From Salipiger sp. H15 (GTDB lineage Bacteria > Pseudomonadota > Alphaproteobacteria > Rhodobacterales > Rhodobacteraceae): DNA of 64,000 bases. A program made the position numbers and the translations under genes. Where the stretch lies: the NCBI RefSeq assembly GCF_040409955.1, contig NZ_CP123384.1, positions 186,001-250,000 of the forward strand, written 5' to 3'. Below the pieces are notes generated by a model that was not told where the DNA came from, did not search any database, and worked only from the letters and a program-made list of their open reading frames with translations. This document shows positions 9,743-20,008 of the stretch, piece after piece. Numbering within the stretch: the first letter of the stretch is position 1; each line of letters begins with the position of its first letter.

Positions 9743-9775
9743 AAAACCCGCCGCGCTGCCGCCGGCGGGTTTTGC
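9743..9775 (+). terminator. Terminator after infC
   Basis: The stem AAAACCCGCCG / CGGCGGGTTTT has a 9-nt loop and is followed by GCTTTTC, 37 nt past the infC stop codon. Confidence 0.85.
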
Positions 9776-9816
9776 TTTTCCGGGGGCCATTTTTTCCTGC
9801 AGAGAGGCCCGGGCGG

Positions 9817-10809
9817 TCAGCCTTCGCGCGGGCGCGGGCGCGAGGGCGGCTCCTTCAGCAGCCCGCCGACGCCCATGGCGGCGATCTCCGCCGGGCTCAC
9901 CTCGACCCCGCAGACCACCCGCTCGAGCACCCAGTCGGCGCCGTTGATCGCCGGAGAGCGGGCGCAGCCCGGCAGGCCAATCACCGGTCGCGTGCCGAGA
10001 CTGCCGAAGAACAGCAGGTTGCCGGGGTCCACCGGCATGCCGAAATGCCGGACCTCTCCCCCCGCCGCGCGCAGCGCCTCGGGGGCGACGTCGTGCAGGT
10101 CGGAGGTGGCCGAGCCGGTGAGGATGAGGATGAGATCGCCCGGCGCCTCGCGGATCGCCTCGGCCAGCGGCGCGGTGCGGTGCGGGACGAGGACGCGCGG
10201 GCCGAGCTCGGTGCCGAAGCGCTCGAGCCTTGCGCGGGTGGCGCGGCGCCCCTTGTCGCCGGGATCGGTGCCGACCTCGGTCTCGATCAGCGTGGCGCTC
10301 TTCGCCACCGGCCCGCGCAGGCGCAGCGCCCCGCCCTGCGCCGCGGCGCAGGCGGCGTCGAGCGCGGCCTCGGGCACGGCGTAGGAGATGATCTTGACCG
10401 TCGCCACCATGGCCCGCGGCGCGCAGCGCTGCCAGGGCCGGAGCGTGGCCACGGTGATCATCGGGTGCACCGCGTTGACCGCGTCGATCCGCGCCGCGTC
10501 GACCTCGAGCACGCCGGGGCCGAGCGCGTGCAGGTTCACCCGCCCCGTGGTCGCCGGCCCGATGCGCAGCTGCGCGGCGGAGGGGGCCGGCAGCAGCGCC
10601 TCGGCCAGTCGGCGCGCCGCCACGTCCTCGGCCACGTCGCCGGGCTCGAGCCGGGCCGCGATCACCTCGGTGAGCCCCGTGTCCCGCATCCTGTCCAGGT
10701 CCGCGTCGGTCAGCACATGGCCCTTCTTCAGCTTCGCCCCGGGCAGCGAGACGGAATGGGCCAGCACCGCCCCCCCGGCCTCGGCCAGCGGAACCGGGCC
10801 GAACTTCAT
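9817..10809 (-). CDS. Molybdopterin-binding protein (MoeA/MogA-like domain)
   Basis: This gene encodes a 330-residue protein with a MoCF-biosynthesis/molybdopterin-binding domain in its second half: DLILILTGSATSDLHDVAPEAL and the FFGSLGTRPVIGLPGCARSP segment. The N-terminal part (MKFGPVPLAEAGGAVLAHS) is typical of the molybdopterin-binding proteins encoded beside XdhC in alphaproteobacteria. The GLPGCARSPAINGADWVLERV block resembles the substrate-binding end of these proteins. Its start overlaps the XdhC stop by 4 nt, so the two are likely translated together. Known context suggests a role in molybdenum cofactor handling or nucleotidylation for xanthine/CO-dehydrogenase-type enzymes; the specific reaction is not shown. 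Confidence 0.85.
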   Translation of the reverse strand: MKFGPVPLAEAGGAVLAHSVSLPGAKLKKGHVLTDADLDRMRDTGLTEVIAARLEPGDVAEDVAARRLAEALLPAPSAAQLRIGPATTGRVNLHALGPGVLEVDAARIDAVNAVHPMITVATLRPWQRCAPRAMVATVKIISYAVPEAALDAACAAAQGGALRLRGPVAKSATLIETEVGTDPGDKGRRATRARLERFGTELGPRVLVPHRTAPLAEAIREAPGDLILILTGSATSDLHDVAPEALRAAGGEVRHFGMPVDPGNLLFFGSLGTRPVIGLPGCARSPAINGADWVLERVVCGVEVSPAEIAAMGVGGLLKEPPSRPRPREG

Positions 10810-11810
10810 GCGCCCTTCCTCAGCACCCGGGTCATCTCGGCAAGGATCGAGACGGCGATCTCGGCCGGACCCGAGGCGCCGATGTCGAGCCCGATGGGGC
10901 CGTGGATGAGGCCGATCTCGGCCTCGGTGAAGCCCGCCTCCGACAGCCGCGCCACGCGCTTGGCATGGGTGCGGCCGGAGCCGAGCGCACCGATGTAGAA
11001 GACCTTGCTGCGCAGCGCCGCCTCGATCGCCGGATCGTCGAGCTTGGGGTCGTGGGTGAGCAGCACCAGCGCCGTACGGGTGTCGAGCCCGAGCCGCGTG
11101 ACCGCCTCGTCGGGCCAGTCGTCGAGGATGGTCTCGCCCGGGAAACGCGCCTGCGAGCCGAAGGCGCCGCGCGGGTCGATCAGCACCGGGTCGTAGCCGG
11201 CAATGCGCGCCATCGGCAGCAGCGCCTGCGCGATATGCACCGCGCCCACCACCAGCAGCCGCAGCGGCGGATTGTGGATGGCGACAAAGGTGCGGCTTTC
11301 CTCGACGAAGCCCGAGCGGTCCATGCGGAAGGCACTCTCGTGCCCGTCATAGGCGAGCTGCCGCTCCTGGCTGTCGAGATCGACCACGTAGGCCACCGGC
11401 TTGCGCGCGGCGCGGGCATGGCAGAGCTCGGCCAGCAGCGCCTCGGGCAGGGCCGTGCCCACCGGCTCGACCAGAACGCGGATGGTGCCGCCGCAGGCGA
11501 GGCCGACGGCAAAGGCATCATCGTCCGAGACGCCGAATTCCAGCTCGCGCGCCTTGCCCGCGTCCAATGCCTCGAGCGCCTCGACGATCACCGCCCCCTC
11601 AACGCAGCCGCCCGAGACCGAGCCCTCGATCTCGCCGTCGCCCGAGATCGCCAGCTGCGCGCCGGTGCGGCGCGGCGCCGAGCCCCAGGTCTGGATCACC
11701 GTGGCCAGCGCCGCGCGGCGGCCGTCGCGGTGCCAGGCGAGCGCGGTTTCGGGGATGTTGTCGAACTCGCGGCTGGCGGCGGGTTTCGGATCGCTGATGG
11801 TCTTGGTCAT
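10806..11810 (-). CDS. XdhC/CoxI family molybdenum hydroxylase accessory protein
   Basis: This gene encodes a 334-residue XdhC-type protein. Known members bind molybdenum cofactor, promote its sulfuration and insert it into xanthine dehydrogenase-like enzymes. The N-terminal XdhC/CoxI domain has ALATVIQTWGSAPRRTGAQL, the GSVSGGCVEGAV loop with the conserved Cys, and ACGGTIRVLVEP. The C-terminal Rossmann-like domain contains LLVVGAVHIAQAL and LVLLTHDPKLDDPAIEAAL, then GALGSGRTHAKRVARL. No molybdenum hydroxylase subunit lies in this window, so its client is encoded elsewhere. It is followed by the overlapping molybdopterin-binding protein gene. Confidence 0.92.
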   Translation of the reverse strand: MTKTISDPKPAASREFDNIPETALAWHRDGRRAALATVIQTWGSAPRRTGAQLAISGDGEIEGSVSGGCVEGAVIVEALEALDAGKARELEFGVSDDDAFAVGLACGGTIRVLVEPVGTALPEALLAELCHARAARKPVAYVVDLDSQERQLAYDGHESAFRMDRSGFVEESRTFVAIHNPPLRLLVVGAVHIAQALLPMARIAGYDPVLIDPRGAFGSQARFPGETILDDWPDEAVTRLGLDTRTALVLLTHDPKLDDPAIEAALRSKVFYIGALGSGRTHAKRVARLSEAGFTEAEIGLIHGPIGLDIGASGPAEIAVSILAEMTRVLRKGA

Positions 11811-11864
11811 GGGACGCTCCTCCGCGTCTTGAAGTCGTGCTGGCGGGGACGCTGCCCCCGCCTT

Positions 11865-13076
11865 TCAGGTGGCGTGCTGGTAGACCGCCGAGACCTCGGC
11901 GCGAAGGATGCGGGCGATCAGCGCGCAATCCTCGAGGCTGAAGGTCAGCGGCAGGCGCATGTCGAGAATGCCGGTCAGGATGCGATCCGTCGCGGGCATC
12001 GGCTCGGACGGGGCGTAGCGCCAGCTGTCATAGCGCGAGGTGAAGGCGACGGGCTCGGCCCCGCCGAACCACTTGAGCTCGACGCCGCGCGCGGCGCAGC
12101 GCCGCAGCACCTCCTCGATCGCGGCGGGCGCCCAGTCGAGCAGCAGCGCCTGGATCGACGAGCCGACGAAGCGCTCCTTCGCGGGGCGCGCGACCAGCCT
12201 CAGCCCCGGCGTGCCCCGCAGCCCCTCCTCGACCGCGCAGTAGCGCTCGTTCCAGCGCGCGATCTGCGCCGGAAGCCCGGCGAGCTGCGGGCGCAGCAGC
12301 GCCGCGCGCAGGTTGTCCATCCGTCCCGAGACGTTGGGCGTGACGTATTTCACCCGCTCGAAGACCTCGGGGCCCGGCGCGGCAAGATGGCGCCCGTAGA
12401 GCATGTAGCTGCCCGACAGGATCACCGCGCGGGCGGCGATCTCCTCGTCATCGGTGACGAGAAAGCCGCCCTCGCCCGAGTTCATGTGCTTGTAGGTCTG
12501 CGTCGAGTAGCAGCCGATCGCCCCGTGCCGCCCCGAGGGCGTGCCGTCCCAGGACGCGCCCATGGTATGCGCGCAATCCTCGATCACCCGCACCCCGGCC
12601 GCCTCGCAGAGCGCCATCAGCCGGTCCATGTCGCAGATATGCCCGCGCATGTGCGAGAGCATCAGCACCCGCGCCTGCGGCAGCTTGGCCGCCAGATCGT
12701 CGAGGTCGATCACCAGGTCCTCGGTCACGCCCACGTAGACCGGCACCGCGCCCACCGCCGCGATCGCCCCCGGCACCGGCGCGAGGGTGAAGGCATTGGT
12801 CAGCACCGGCTCGCCCGGCTCCACCCCGAGCGCCCTGAGCGCGCAACCGAGCGCGTAGCCGCCCGAGGCCAGCGCCACGCAGTAGCGCGCGCCGGTGAAG
12901 GCGGCGAACTCCTGCTCGAGCAGCGCGGTCTCGGCGGTCTCTCCGGGGGCCGTGTTGTAGCGGTGCAGCCGGCCGTGGCGCAGCACCTCCAGCGCGGCGG
13001 CGATCCCGGCCTCGGGGATCGGCTCCTGCTGGGTGAAATTTCCGGTGAACCGTTCGGTGATGAGGCTGTCTGTCAT
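11865..13076 (-). CDS. DegT/DnrJ/EryC1/StrS family PLP aminotransferase
   Basis: This gene encodes a 403-residue protein of the sugar-aminotransferase fold. The phosphate-binding loop (ASGGYALGCAL), the DCAHTMGASWDG segment with the PLP-ring Asp/His, and the internal aldimine lysine in STQTYKHMNSGEGG are visible. Members usually aminate keto-sugars or keto-cyclitols, but no sugar-nucleotide genes lie nearby, so the substrate is open. The ATG at 13076 gives the family length; the frame is also open upstream to 13424 because it runs through the 5' part of a separate, frameshifted gene. It lies 54 nt upstream of XdhC on the same strand. Confidence 0.88.
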   Translation of the reverse strand: MTDSLITERFTGNFTQQEPIPEAGIAAALEVLRHGRLHRYNTAPGETAETALLEQEFAAFTGARYCVALASGGYALGCALRALGVEPGEPVLTNAFTLAPVPGAIAAVGAVPVYVGVTEDLVIDLDDLAAKLPQARVLMLSHMRGHICDMDRLMALCEAAGVRVIEDCAHTMGASWDGTPSGRHGAIGCYSTQTYKHMNSGEGGFLVTDDEEIAARAVILSGSYMLYGRHLAAPGPEVFERVKYVTPNVSGRMDNLRAALLRPQLAGLPAQIARWNERYCAVEEGLRGTPGLRLVARPAKERFVGSSIQALLLDWAPAAIEEVLRRCAARGVELKWFGGAEPVAFTSRYDSWRYAPSEPMPATDRILTGILDMRLPLTFSLEDCALIARILRAEVSAVYQHAT

Positions 13077-13122
13077 GGCGCATTGATGCGCTTCGGCCGC
13101 GCCGCGGTCAATGCGCAAGGGC

Positions 13123-13424
13123 TCACGGCAGCGTTCCGGCCCGGTCGGGTGCGGCGAGCGGCCCATGCAGCGCGTAGTGATGCGCGACGAGCCATTCCTC
13201 GTGTTCCGGCTCCGCGCCTCGGCGGCATGGGTGACGGTCTCGCCCGCACGGGTGCGCCCCCCAGCGAGCCAGAGCTGGTCGGGGTGGCGGTTGCGCAGAC
13301 CGATGTCGGCGGCGCGGCGGGAGATGCCGAAATCGGCGTCCGAGGCGGTGCATTCCGGCACTTGGTCCGCGTCGGCCACGGCAAGGAACAGCAGGATGTC
13401 GTCGAGACCGGGTCCGTCTTTCAT
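13123..13424 (-). pseudogene. Small hypothetical gene broken by an apparent -1 frameshift
   Basis: Two adjoining reading frames look coding. From an ATG at 13424 (with GGAAGGGGA upstream) the frame reads MKDGPGLDDILLFLAVADA, then through RRAADIGLRNRHPDQLWLA to about GETVTHAAEA. From about 13212 a different frame reads EPEHEEWLVAHHYALHG and ends at a stop codon at 13123. Both parts have clean GC-rich third positions, and adding one G near 13210-13215 would join them into a protein of about 100 residues. I do not recognise the family. It could be a real mutation, a sequencing error, or programmed frameshifting, although no obvious slippery run is present. Confidence 0.5.
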
Positions 13425-13601
13425 TCCTGAAAGTCCCCTTCCCGAATTCGCGGCTGATCCTCGCGAGCATCGCCCGGCAACTGGGGGCCGACAAGGAGAC
13501 GCCTCTCAATATGAGAGGGAGAACCGCGATGCAGGGTCCATTGCAGCCGCTGCGCCAGCCGCCGCGGGCCGAAATTGAGGCGCCGCGCCGCGCGGTGCGG
13601 C

Positions 13602-14264
13602 TCAGCCGATGAGCCTTGCCACCGCGCCCGCGAGCTCGTCGAAATGGCCGATCATCGCCTCGGGCTCCAGCGCCGAGACCGCGGTGCCATCCGGGCCGAA
13701 GCCGACGAGGATGCAGGGCACGCCCGCCGCCCGCGCGGTGTTGCGGTCGGTCGCGGTGTCGCCCACCAGCAGGCTCTGTGCCACCTGCCCGCCCGCGCGT
13801 TCCACCGCCGCCACGTAGGGCGCGGGGTCGGGCTTGCGCACCGGCAGCGTGTCGGCGCCGATGAGCGCGTCGAAATGGCCGCGCGCGCCCATGCGCTGCA
13901 TCAGCGTCTCGGCCAGCCCCTCGGGCTTGTTGGTGCAGATGCTGACCCTGTAGCCTGCCTCACGCAGGGCCTGCACGGCGTCGAGCGCGCCCGGGTAGAA
14001 GCGGGTGTGCCGGTCGATTGCCGCGCCGTAGATCGCCAGCAGCTCGGGATACCAGCGCGCGATCAGCTCCTCCGAGAAGGCCCCGGCGCGCTCAAGCCCC
14101 GCCGTCAGCATGGCCCGGCCGCCCTTCACCGCGATGCCCGCATCCGCGACCGGATCGAGCCGCACCGCCAGCCCCATGCCCTCGAAACAGGCGTTGGCGG
14201 CGGCGATCAGGTCGCCGCTGGTGTCGGCAAGCGTGCCGTCGAGATCGAAGACCACCGTACGCAT
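13602..14264 (-). CDS. gph: HAD family phosphoglycolate phosphatase
   Basis: This gene encodes a 220-residue HAD hydrolase. Motif I is VFDLDGTLAD with nucleophile Asp8 and acid/base Asp10; motif II is SICTNKPEG (Thr); motif III has the Lys in VRKPDP; motif IV is LLVGDTATDRNTARAAG with the metal-binding Asp residues. The cap is alpha-helical and sits between motifs I and II. Length and the GFGPDG ending region fit phosphoglycolate phosphatase, which removes 2-phosphoglycolate produced by RuBisCO or DNA repair. Other small phosphosugar substrates cannot be excluded. It is divergent from glmU, with about 120 nt between the two starts. Confidence 0.88.
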   Translation of the reverse strand: MRTVVFDLDGTLADTSGDLIAAANACFEGMGLAVRLDPVADAGIAVKGGRAMLTAGLERAGAFSEELIARWYPELLAIYGAAIDRHTRFYPGALDAVQALREAGYRVSICTNKPEGLAETLMQRMGARGHFDALIGADTLPVRKPDPAPYVAAVERAGGQVAQSLLVGDTATDRNTARAAGVPCILVGFGPDGTAVSALEPEAMIGHFDELAGAVARLIG

Positions 14265-14385
14265 TCTGCCTTGTCCCTTTTGCCGCGCCCTGTCACAGGC
14301 TGAAATCCAACGTGACCCGGGGCACCTTGCCCCCCTGCCCCAAGCGGATAAAACGGGCGCAGGCAGAAGACAAACAGGAAACCGC

Positions 14386-15747
14386 ATGAGCCTTGCTCTC
14401 ATCCTCCTTGCCGCAGGCAAGGGCACCCGCATGGAGTCCGATCTCCCCAAGGTCCTCCACCGCCTCGCCCAGGCCCCGCTGCTCTGGCACGCGCTGCGCG
14501 CCGGCCAGGCGCTGGAGCCCGCCCGCTCGGTGGTCGTGGCAGGCCATGGCGCCGCCGAGGTCGAGGCCTCCGCCGCCGAGGTCGCCCCCGAGGCGCAGGT
14601 GGTGATCCAGGAGGAGCAGCTCGGCACCGCCCATGCGGTGGCGCAGGCCAAGTCCGCGCTCGCGGGGTTCGAGGGCGACGCGCTGGTGCTCTACGGCGAC
14701 ACGCCCTTCATCACCGTCGAAACGCTCGAGGCGATGCGCGACGCGCGCGCCGGGCATGACGTGGTGGTGCTCGGCTTCGACGTGGCCGACCCCGACGCGC
14801 GCTACGGCCGCCTGGTGACCGAGGGCGACGAGCTTCTGCGCATCGTCGAGTTCAAGGATACCACCGAGGAAGAGCGCGCCATCCCGCTGTGCAATTCCGG
14901 CGTGGTCATCGCCGACGCCGCGACGCTGATGTCGCTCGTGGACGCGGTGGGCAACGACAATGCCTCGGGCGAGTACTACCTCACCGACATCGTCGAGATC
15001 GCCCGCGCCCGCGGCCTCTCTGCCGGGGTTGTGCGCTGCGAGGAGGCCGAGACGCTGGGCATCAACTCCCGCGCCGAGCTGCGCGCCGCCGAGGCCGCCT
15101 TCCAGGCCCGCAAGCGCGAGGAGCTGCTCGACGACGGCGTGCTGATGAGCGCCCCCGAGACCGTCTTCTTCGCCTGGGACAGCTACATCGGCCGCGATGC
15201 CGAGATCGAGCCCAACGTCGTCTTCGGCCCCGGCGTGACGGTCGAGAGCGGCGCGCTGATCCGCTCCTTCTCGCATCTCGAGGGCTGCCACGTCAGCCGC
15301 GGCGCCATCGTCGGCCCCTTCGCCCGGCTGCGCCGCGGCGCCGAGCTGGCCGAGGAGGTGCATGTCGGCAACTTCGTCGAGGTGAAGAACTCCTACCTCG
15401 CCGAGGGCGTGAAGGCCAACCACCTCACCTATCTCGGCGACGCGGATGTGGGCGAGCGCACCAATGTCGGCGCGGGCACGATCACCTGCAACTACGACGG
15501 CTTCTTCAAGCACCGCACCACCATCGGCCGCGAGGCCTTCATCGGCTCGGCCACCATGCTGGTCGCCCCGGTCACCGTCGGCGACGGCGCGATGACCGGC
15601 TCGGGCACGGTGGTGACCGAGGCAATCCCCGCCGGCGCGCTGGCGCTGGCCCGCACGAAGCAGGTCACCAAGCCGGGCCTGGCGACGAAGATGCGCGACA
15701 TGCTGCGGGCCCGGAAGGCCGCGCAGAAGTCCGCCAAGGAAGGATAA
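14386..15747 (+). CDS. glmU: Bifunctional UDP-N-acetylglucosamine pyrophosphorylase / glucosamine-1-phosphate N-acetyltransferase
   Basis: This gene encodes the 453-residue GlmU, which acetylates glucosamine-1-phosphate and couples it to UTP, giving UDP-GlcNAc for peptidoglycan and LPS. The N-terminal pyrophosphorylase has the LILLAAGKGTRM signature (residues 5-16) with the metal-binding VLYGDTPF. From about residue 255 the left-handed beta-helix acetyltransferase repeats follow (RDAEIEPNVVFGPGV ... NVGAGTITCNYDGFFKHRT). The ATG at 14386 starts the signature directly; the longer in-frame extension lies antisense to gph. glmS follows after 5 nt, so the two make a pathway operon. Confidence 0.97.
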   Translation: MSLALILLAAGKGTRMESDLPKVLHRLAQAPLLWHALRAGQALEPARSVVVAGHGAAEVEASAAEVAPEAQVVIQEEQLGTAHAVAQAKSALAGFEGDALVLYGDTPFITVETLEAMRDARAGHDVVVLGFDVADPDARYGRLVTEGDELLRIVEFKDTTEEERAIPLCNSGVVIADAATLMSLVDAVGNDNASGEYYLTDIVEIARARGLSAGVVRCEEAETLGINSRAELRAAEAAFQARKREELLDDGVLMSAPETVFFAWDSYIGRDAEIEPNVVFGPGVTVESGALIRSFSHLEGCHVSRGAIVGPFARLRRGAELAEEVHVGNFVEVKNSYLAEGVKANHLTYLGDADVGERTNVGAGTITCNYDGFFKHRTTIGREAFIGSATMLVAPVTVGDGAMTGSGTVVTEAIPAGALALARTKQVTKPGLATKMRDMLRARKAAQKSAKEG

Positions 15748-15752
15748 GGCCA

Positions 15753-17570
<1,818 letters not shown>

Positions 17571-17613
17571 GGCGCCCCCGCCGCGCCACCGACACCCGCC
17601 CGTCGATCATGCA

Positions 17614-17657
17614 AGAAGCCCCGGGAGTCCGCGCGACTCCCGGGGCTTCTTCTCTTT
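17614..17657. terminator. Bidirectional terminator between glmS and sufS
   Basis: A perfect stem AAGCCCCGGGAGT / ACTCCCGGGGCTT with an 8-nt loop (CCGCGCG plus one) is flanked by an A-run on one side and TCTTCTCTTT on the other, so it can end both convergent operons. Confidence 0.85.
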
Positions 17658-17676
17658 CAAAATACGCAAATCCGGC
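17646..17676. repeat. Dispersed intergenic repeat, copy 2
   Basis: The stretch CTTCTTCTCTTTC-AAAATACGCA-AATCC closely matches copies at 59764 and 62914. It begins inside the descending arm of the glmS/sufS terminator. Confidence 0.55.
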
Positions 17677-17707
17677 GCTAGGGCCGGGCCCGCGGCCGGG
17701 CGTGGGC

Positions 17708-18928
17708 TCAGGCGAAGAGCTCGTGCGCCAGCTCCAGCGCCTCGACCAGCACGTCGACCTCGGCCTCGGTGTTGTAGAGCCCGAAGGAGGCGCGGCAGGT
17801 CGCCGAGACGCCGAGATGGTCCATCAGCGGGCCGGCACAGTGGTGCCCCGCGCGCACCGCGACGCCCTTCTTGTCGAGGATCGTCGAGATGTCGTGCGCA
17901 TGCGCCGCGCCGTCGAGGGTGAAGGAGAAGATCGCCGCCTTGCCGGGCGCGGTGCCCTGCAGGTTGAGCCAGTTCAGCCCCTCGAGGCGCGCGCGTGCGT
18001 AGCCCGCCAGCTTCGCCTCGTGCGCCGCGATGTTCTCCATCCCGAGGCCCATCATGTATTCGAGCGCCGCGCCGAGGCCGATCTGCTGCACGATGCCGGG
18101 GGTGCCGGCCTCGAACTTCATCGGCGGCTCGGCATAGGTGATGCCGTCCTTGTGGACCTCGCGGATCATGTCGCCGCCGCCGAGGAAGGGGCGCATCTCG
18201 GCCTGCCGTTCCTTGCGGACCCAGATCGCGCCCGAGCCCGAGGGGCCGTAGAGCTTGTGCCCGGTGATGGCGTAGAAATCGCAACCGAGGTCCTCGACAT
18301 CGACCGGCATGTGCACGGCGCCCTGCGAGCCGTCGACCAGCACCGGCACGCCCTTCTCGCGCGCGCCCGCGGCGATGGTCTTCACGTCGACCACCGTGCC
18401 CAGCACGTTCGAGACCTGCGTCACCGCGATGAGCTTGGTTCTGGGCGTGATCGCGTCCAGCACCTTCTGCGGATCGAGCGCGCCGGTGGCGTCGACGTCG
18501 ACCCACTTGATGACCACGCCCTGCCGCTCGCGCAGGAAGTGCCACGGCACGATGTTGGCGTGGTGCTCCATGACCGACAGGATGATCTCGTCCCCGGCCT
18601 CCATGCGCGGCATGGCCCAGCCGTAGGCGACGAGGTTGATGCCCATGGTCGAGCCGTTGGTGAAGACCACCTCCTCCTCGTCCCGGGCGCCGAGGAAGCG
18701 CGCGATGGTGCCGCGCACGCCCTCGTATTTCTCGGTGGCGAGGTTCGACAGGTAGTGCAGCCCGCGGTGGACGTTGGAATACTCCTCGGCATAGCCGCGG
18801 GTCACCGCGTCGATCACCACCTGCGGCTTCTGCGCCGAGGCGCCGTTGTCGAGATAGACCAGCGGCCTGCCGTTCACCTCGCGCGAGAGGATCGGGAAGT
18901 CGCTGCGGATTTTCTGGACGTCATACAT
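17708..18928 (-). CDS. sufS: Cysteine desulfurase SufS
   Basis: This gene encodes a 406-residue PLP enzyme of the group II (SufS/CsdA) desulfurase class, which takes sulfur from cysteine as an enzyme persulfide for Fe-S assembly. The PLP lysine lies in YAITGHKLYGPSG and the catalytic Cys364 in RAGHHCAGPLMDHLG; NVHRGLHYLSN is also typical. It is the last gene of the suf operon, and its start overlaps the upstream YIP1-like gene by 8 nt. A SufE partner and the usual downstream sufT (DUF59) and sufA genes are absent here; the glmS convergent terminator follows instead. Confidence 0.95.
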   Translation of the reverse strand: MYDVQKIRSDFPILSREVNGRPLVYLDNGASAQKPQVVIDAVTRGYAEEYSNVHRGLHYLSNLATEKYEGVRGTIARFLGARDEEEVVFTNGSTMGINLVAYGWAMPRMEAGDEIILSVMEHHANIVPWHFLRERQGVVIKWVDVDATGALDPQKVLDAITPRTKLIAVTQVSNVLGTVVDVKTIAAGAREKGVPVLVDGSQGAVHMPVDVEDLGCDFYAITGHKLYGPSGSGAIWVRKERQAEMRPFLGGGDMIREVHKDGITYAEPPMKFEAGTPGIVQQIGLGAALEYMMGLGMENIAAHEAKLAGYARARLEGLNWLNLQGTAPGKAAIFSFTLDGAAHAHDISTILDKKGVAVRAGHHCAGPLMDHLGVSATCRASFGLYNTEAEVDVLVEALELAHELFA

Positions 18929-19502
18929 AGCTTGCCATCCCGTTCGGGCCCGCTCCCAGCAGGGAGACGATCATTGTCAGCGCCGCGACCAGCGCCATGG
19001 TCGCGAGTATCAGCACGAGAAGCGCCTTTAAAGGGCTGCCGAACCCGTGCGCCTCGTCGAGGAAGGCGACGAGGATCCGCAGGCCCGCCAGCAGCGCCGC
19101 CAGCACCAGCAGCACCGCCAGCCCGCCCGAGACCGCGCCGACCAGCCCCACCACCACCTGCGCAAGGGCGCGCAGCCCCTGCAGCCAGATCAGCAGCACC
19201 GCCACGTCCTCGATCCGGGCCCGGCCGCCGAAGCCATGCCCGGCCCAGGTCATCACCGCGATCGAGCCCGCCAGCATCACCGCCAGCAGGAGCCCCATCG
19301 GCACCGGCATCAGCCCGCCCATGGCGGCAAGCTCGCCGCCCAGCTGCATCAGCCCGACGATGAGCGTGTTCACCACCACGACCAGCGCGAAGCCGGTGAG
19401 CAGCACCTCACGCGACAGATGCAGCCCGAGCAGCATCCGCGCCACCTCGCGCGGGGCGACCACAGTCCGCCACGCGAGCGCCAGAAGGTCCGCTGCCGTC
19501 AT
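18921..19502 (-). CDS. YIP1 family membrane protein in the suf operon (second)
   Basis: This gene encodes a 193-residue protein with about five hydrophobic segments (near residues 30-50, 60-85, 95-115, 120-145 and 160-185), matching the general YIP1 family pattern. The ATG at 19502 overlaps the preceding gene's stop by 4 nt, which fixes the start; further in-frame codons upstream overlap that gene. Its 3' end overlaps sufS by 8 nt. A similar pair of membrane proteins lies between sufD and sufS in related alphaproteobacteria. There is no established role in Fe-S assembly; a link to membrane docking of the machinery is only a guess. Confidence 0.8.
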   Translation of the reverse strand: MTAADLLALAWRTVVAPREVARMLLGLHLSREVLLTGFALVVVVNTLIVGLMQLGGELAAMGGLMPVPMGLLLAVMLAGSIAVMTWAGHGFGGRARIEDVAVLLIWLQGLRALAQVVVGLVGAVSGGLAVLLVLAALLAGLRILVAFLDEAHGFGSPLKALLVLILATMALVAALTMIVSLLGAGPNGMASYV

Positions 19503-20008
19503 GCGGCGGGCCGTTCGGCCATCTGTTCCGCCGGCCATTCGGCGACCCTCAGGCCGCTGATCCAGAACCACAGGAACACCACGAACCACAGGAGCCCCAC
19601 GAGCGAGAGCTGCGCGCCCGCACCCATGAAGCCCGCCACCAGCCCGTTGAGCAGCGCCAGAGGGCTGGCCGCCAGCAGCGCCCAGAAGAGCGCCAGCCGC
19701 GCGCCGTAGCCGGTGCCCCGGCAGCGGAAGAGCCTTGCCACCACGTGGCTCAGCGCCGCCAGCACGTAGAGCGCAAGCGGCAGGATCACCAGGCAGGCCA
19801 GCAGCGAGGCGCCCATGAGCGGGTTGAGCTCGACCCCCTCGAGATGGGCCTGCCGCGCGAGCGCCGGCATCTGCGCGACGAAGAACATCGCGCAGGCTGC
19901 CATGACGAACATCAGCGCCCGGTCCTCGCGGGGGCCCTGCGACAGCAGGCGGCGCATCACCGCGCCCGGCCCCCGGTAGGTGGCGACGATCTCGCGCGAG
20001 AGCGACAT
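19499..20008 (-). CDS. YIP1 family membrane protein in the suf operon (first)
   Basis: This gene encodes a 169-residue membrane protein with an N-terminal cytoplasmic helix (MSLSREIVATYRGPGAVMRRLLS) and about four hydrophobic segments (near residues 31-48, 67-88, 100-125 and 130-152). It overlaps the sufD stop by one base (TGATG) and the next gene by 4 nt, a tightly coupled arrangement. It is a likely paralogue or partner of the following YIP1-like protein, with which it may form a heteromer. The function is unknown. Confidence 0.8.
   Translation of the reverse strand: MSLSREIVATYRGPGAVMRRLLSQGPREDRALMFVMAACAMFFVAQMPALARQAHLEGVELNPLMGASLLACLVILPLALYVLAALSHVVARLFRCRGTGYGARLALFWALLAASPLALLNGLVAGFMGAGAQLSLVGLLWFVVFLWFWISGLRVAEWPAEQMAERPAA

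Noticed and set aside
13077..13424. N-terminal extension of the aminotransferase to a 519-residue protein
   Set aside because: The added residues match no family and their first part belongs to a separate small gene broken by a frameshift; the family start is at 13076.
13502..13518. CCTCTCA-ATA-TGAGAGG palindrome
   Set aside because: Arms are perfect, but it is isolated and not near a start codon with a clear promoter; kept only as a note.
13529..13612. 27-codon plus-strand frame (MQGPLQPLRQPPRAE) with an upstream GAGAGGGA
   Set aside because: Short, Pro/Arg-rich and overlapping the gph stop; composition fits chance in high-GC DNA.
15748..15752. glmS ribozyme/riboswitch
   Set aside because: Only 5 nt separate glmU and glmS, so there is no room for the ribozyme known from Gram-positive bacteria.
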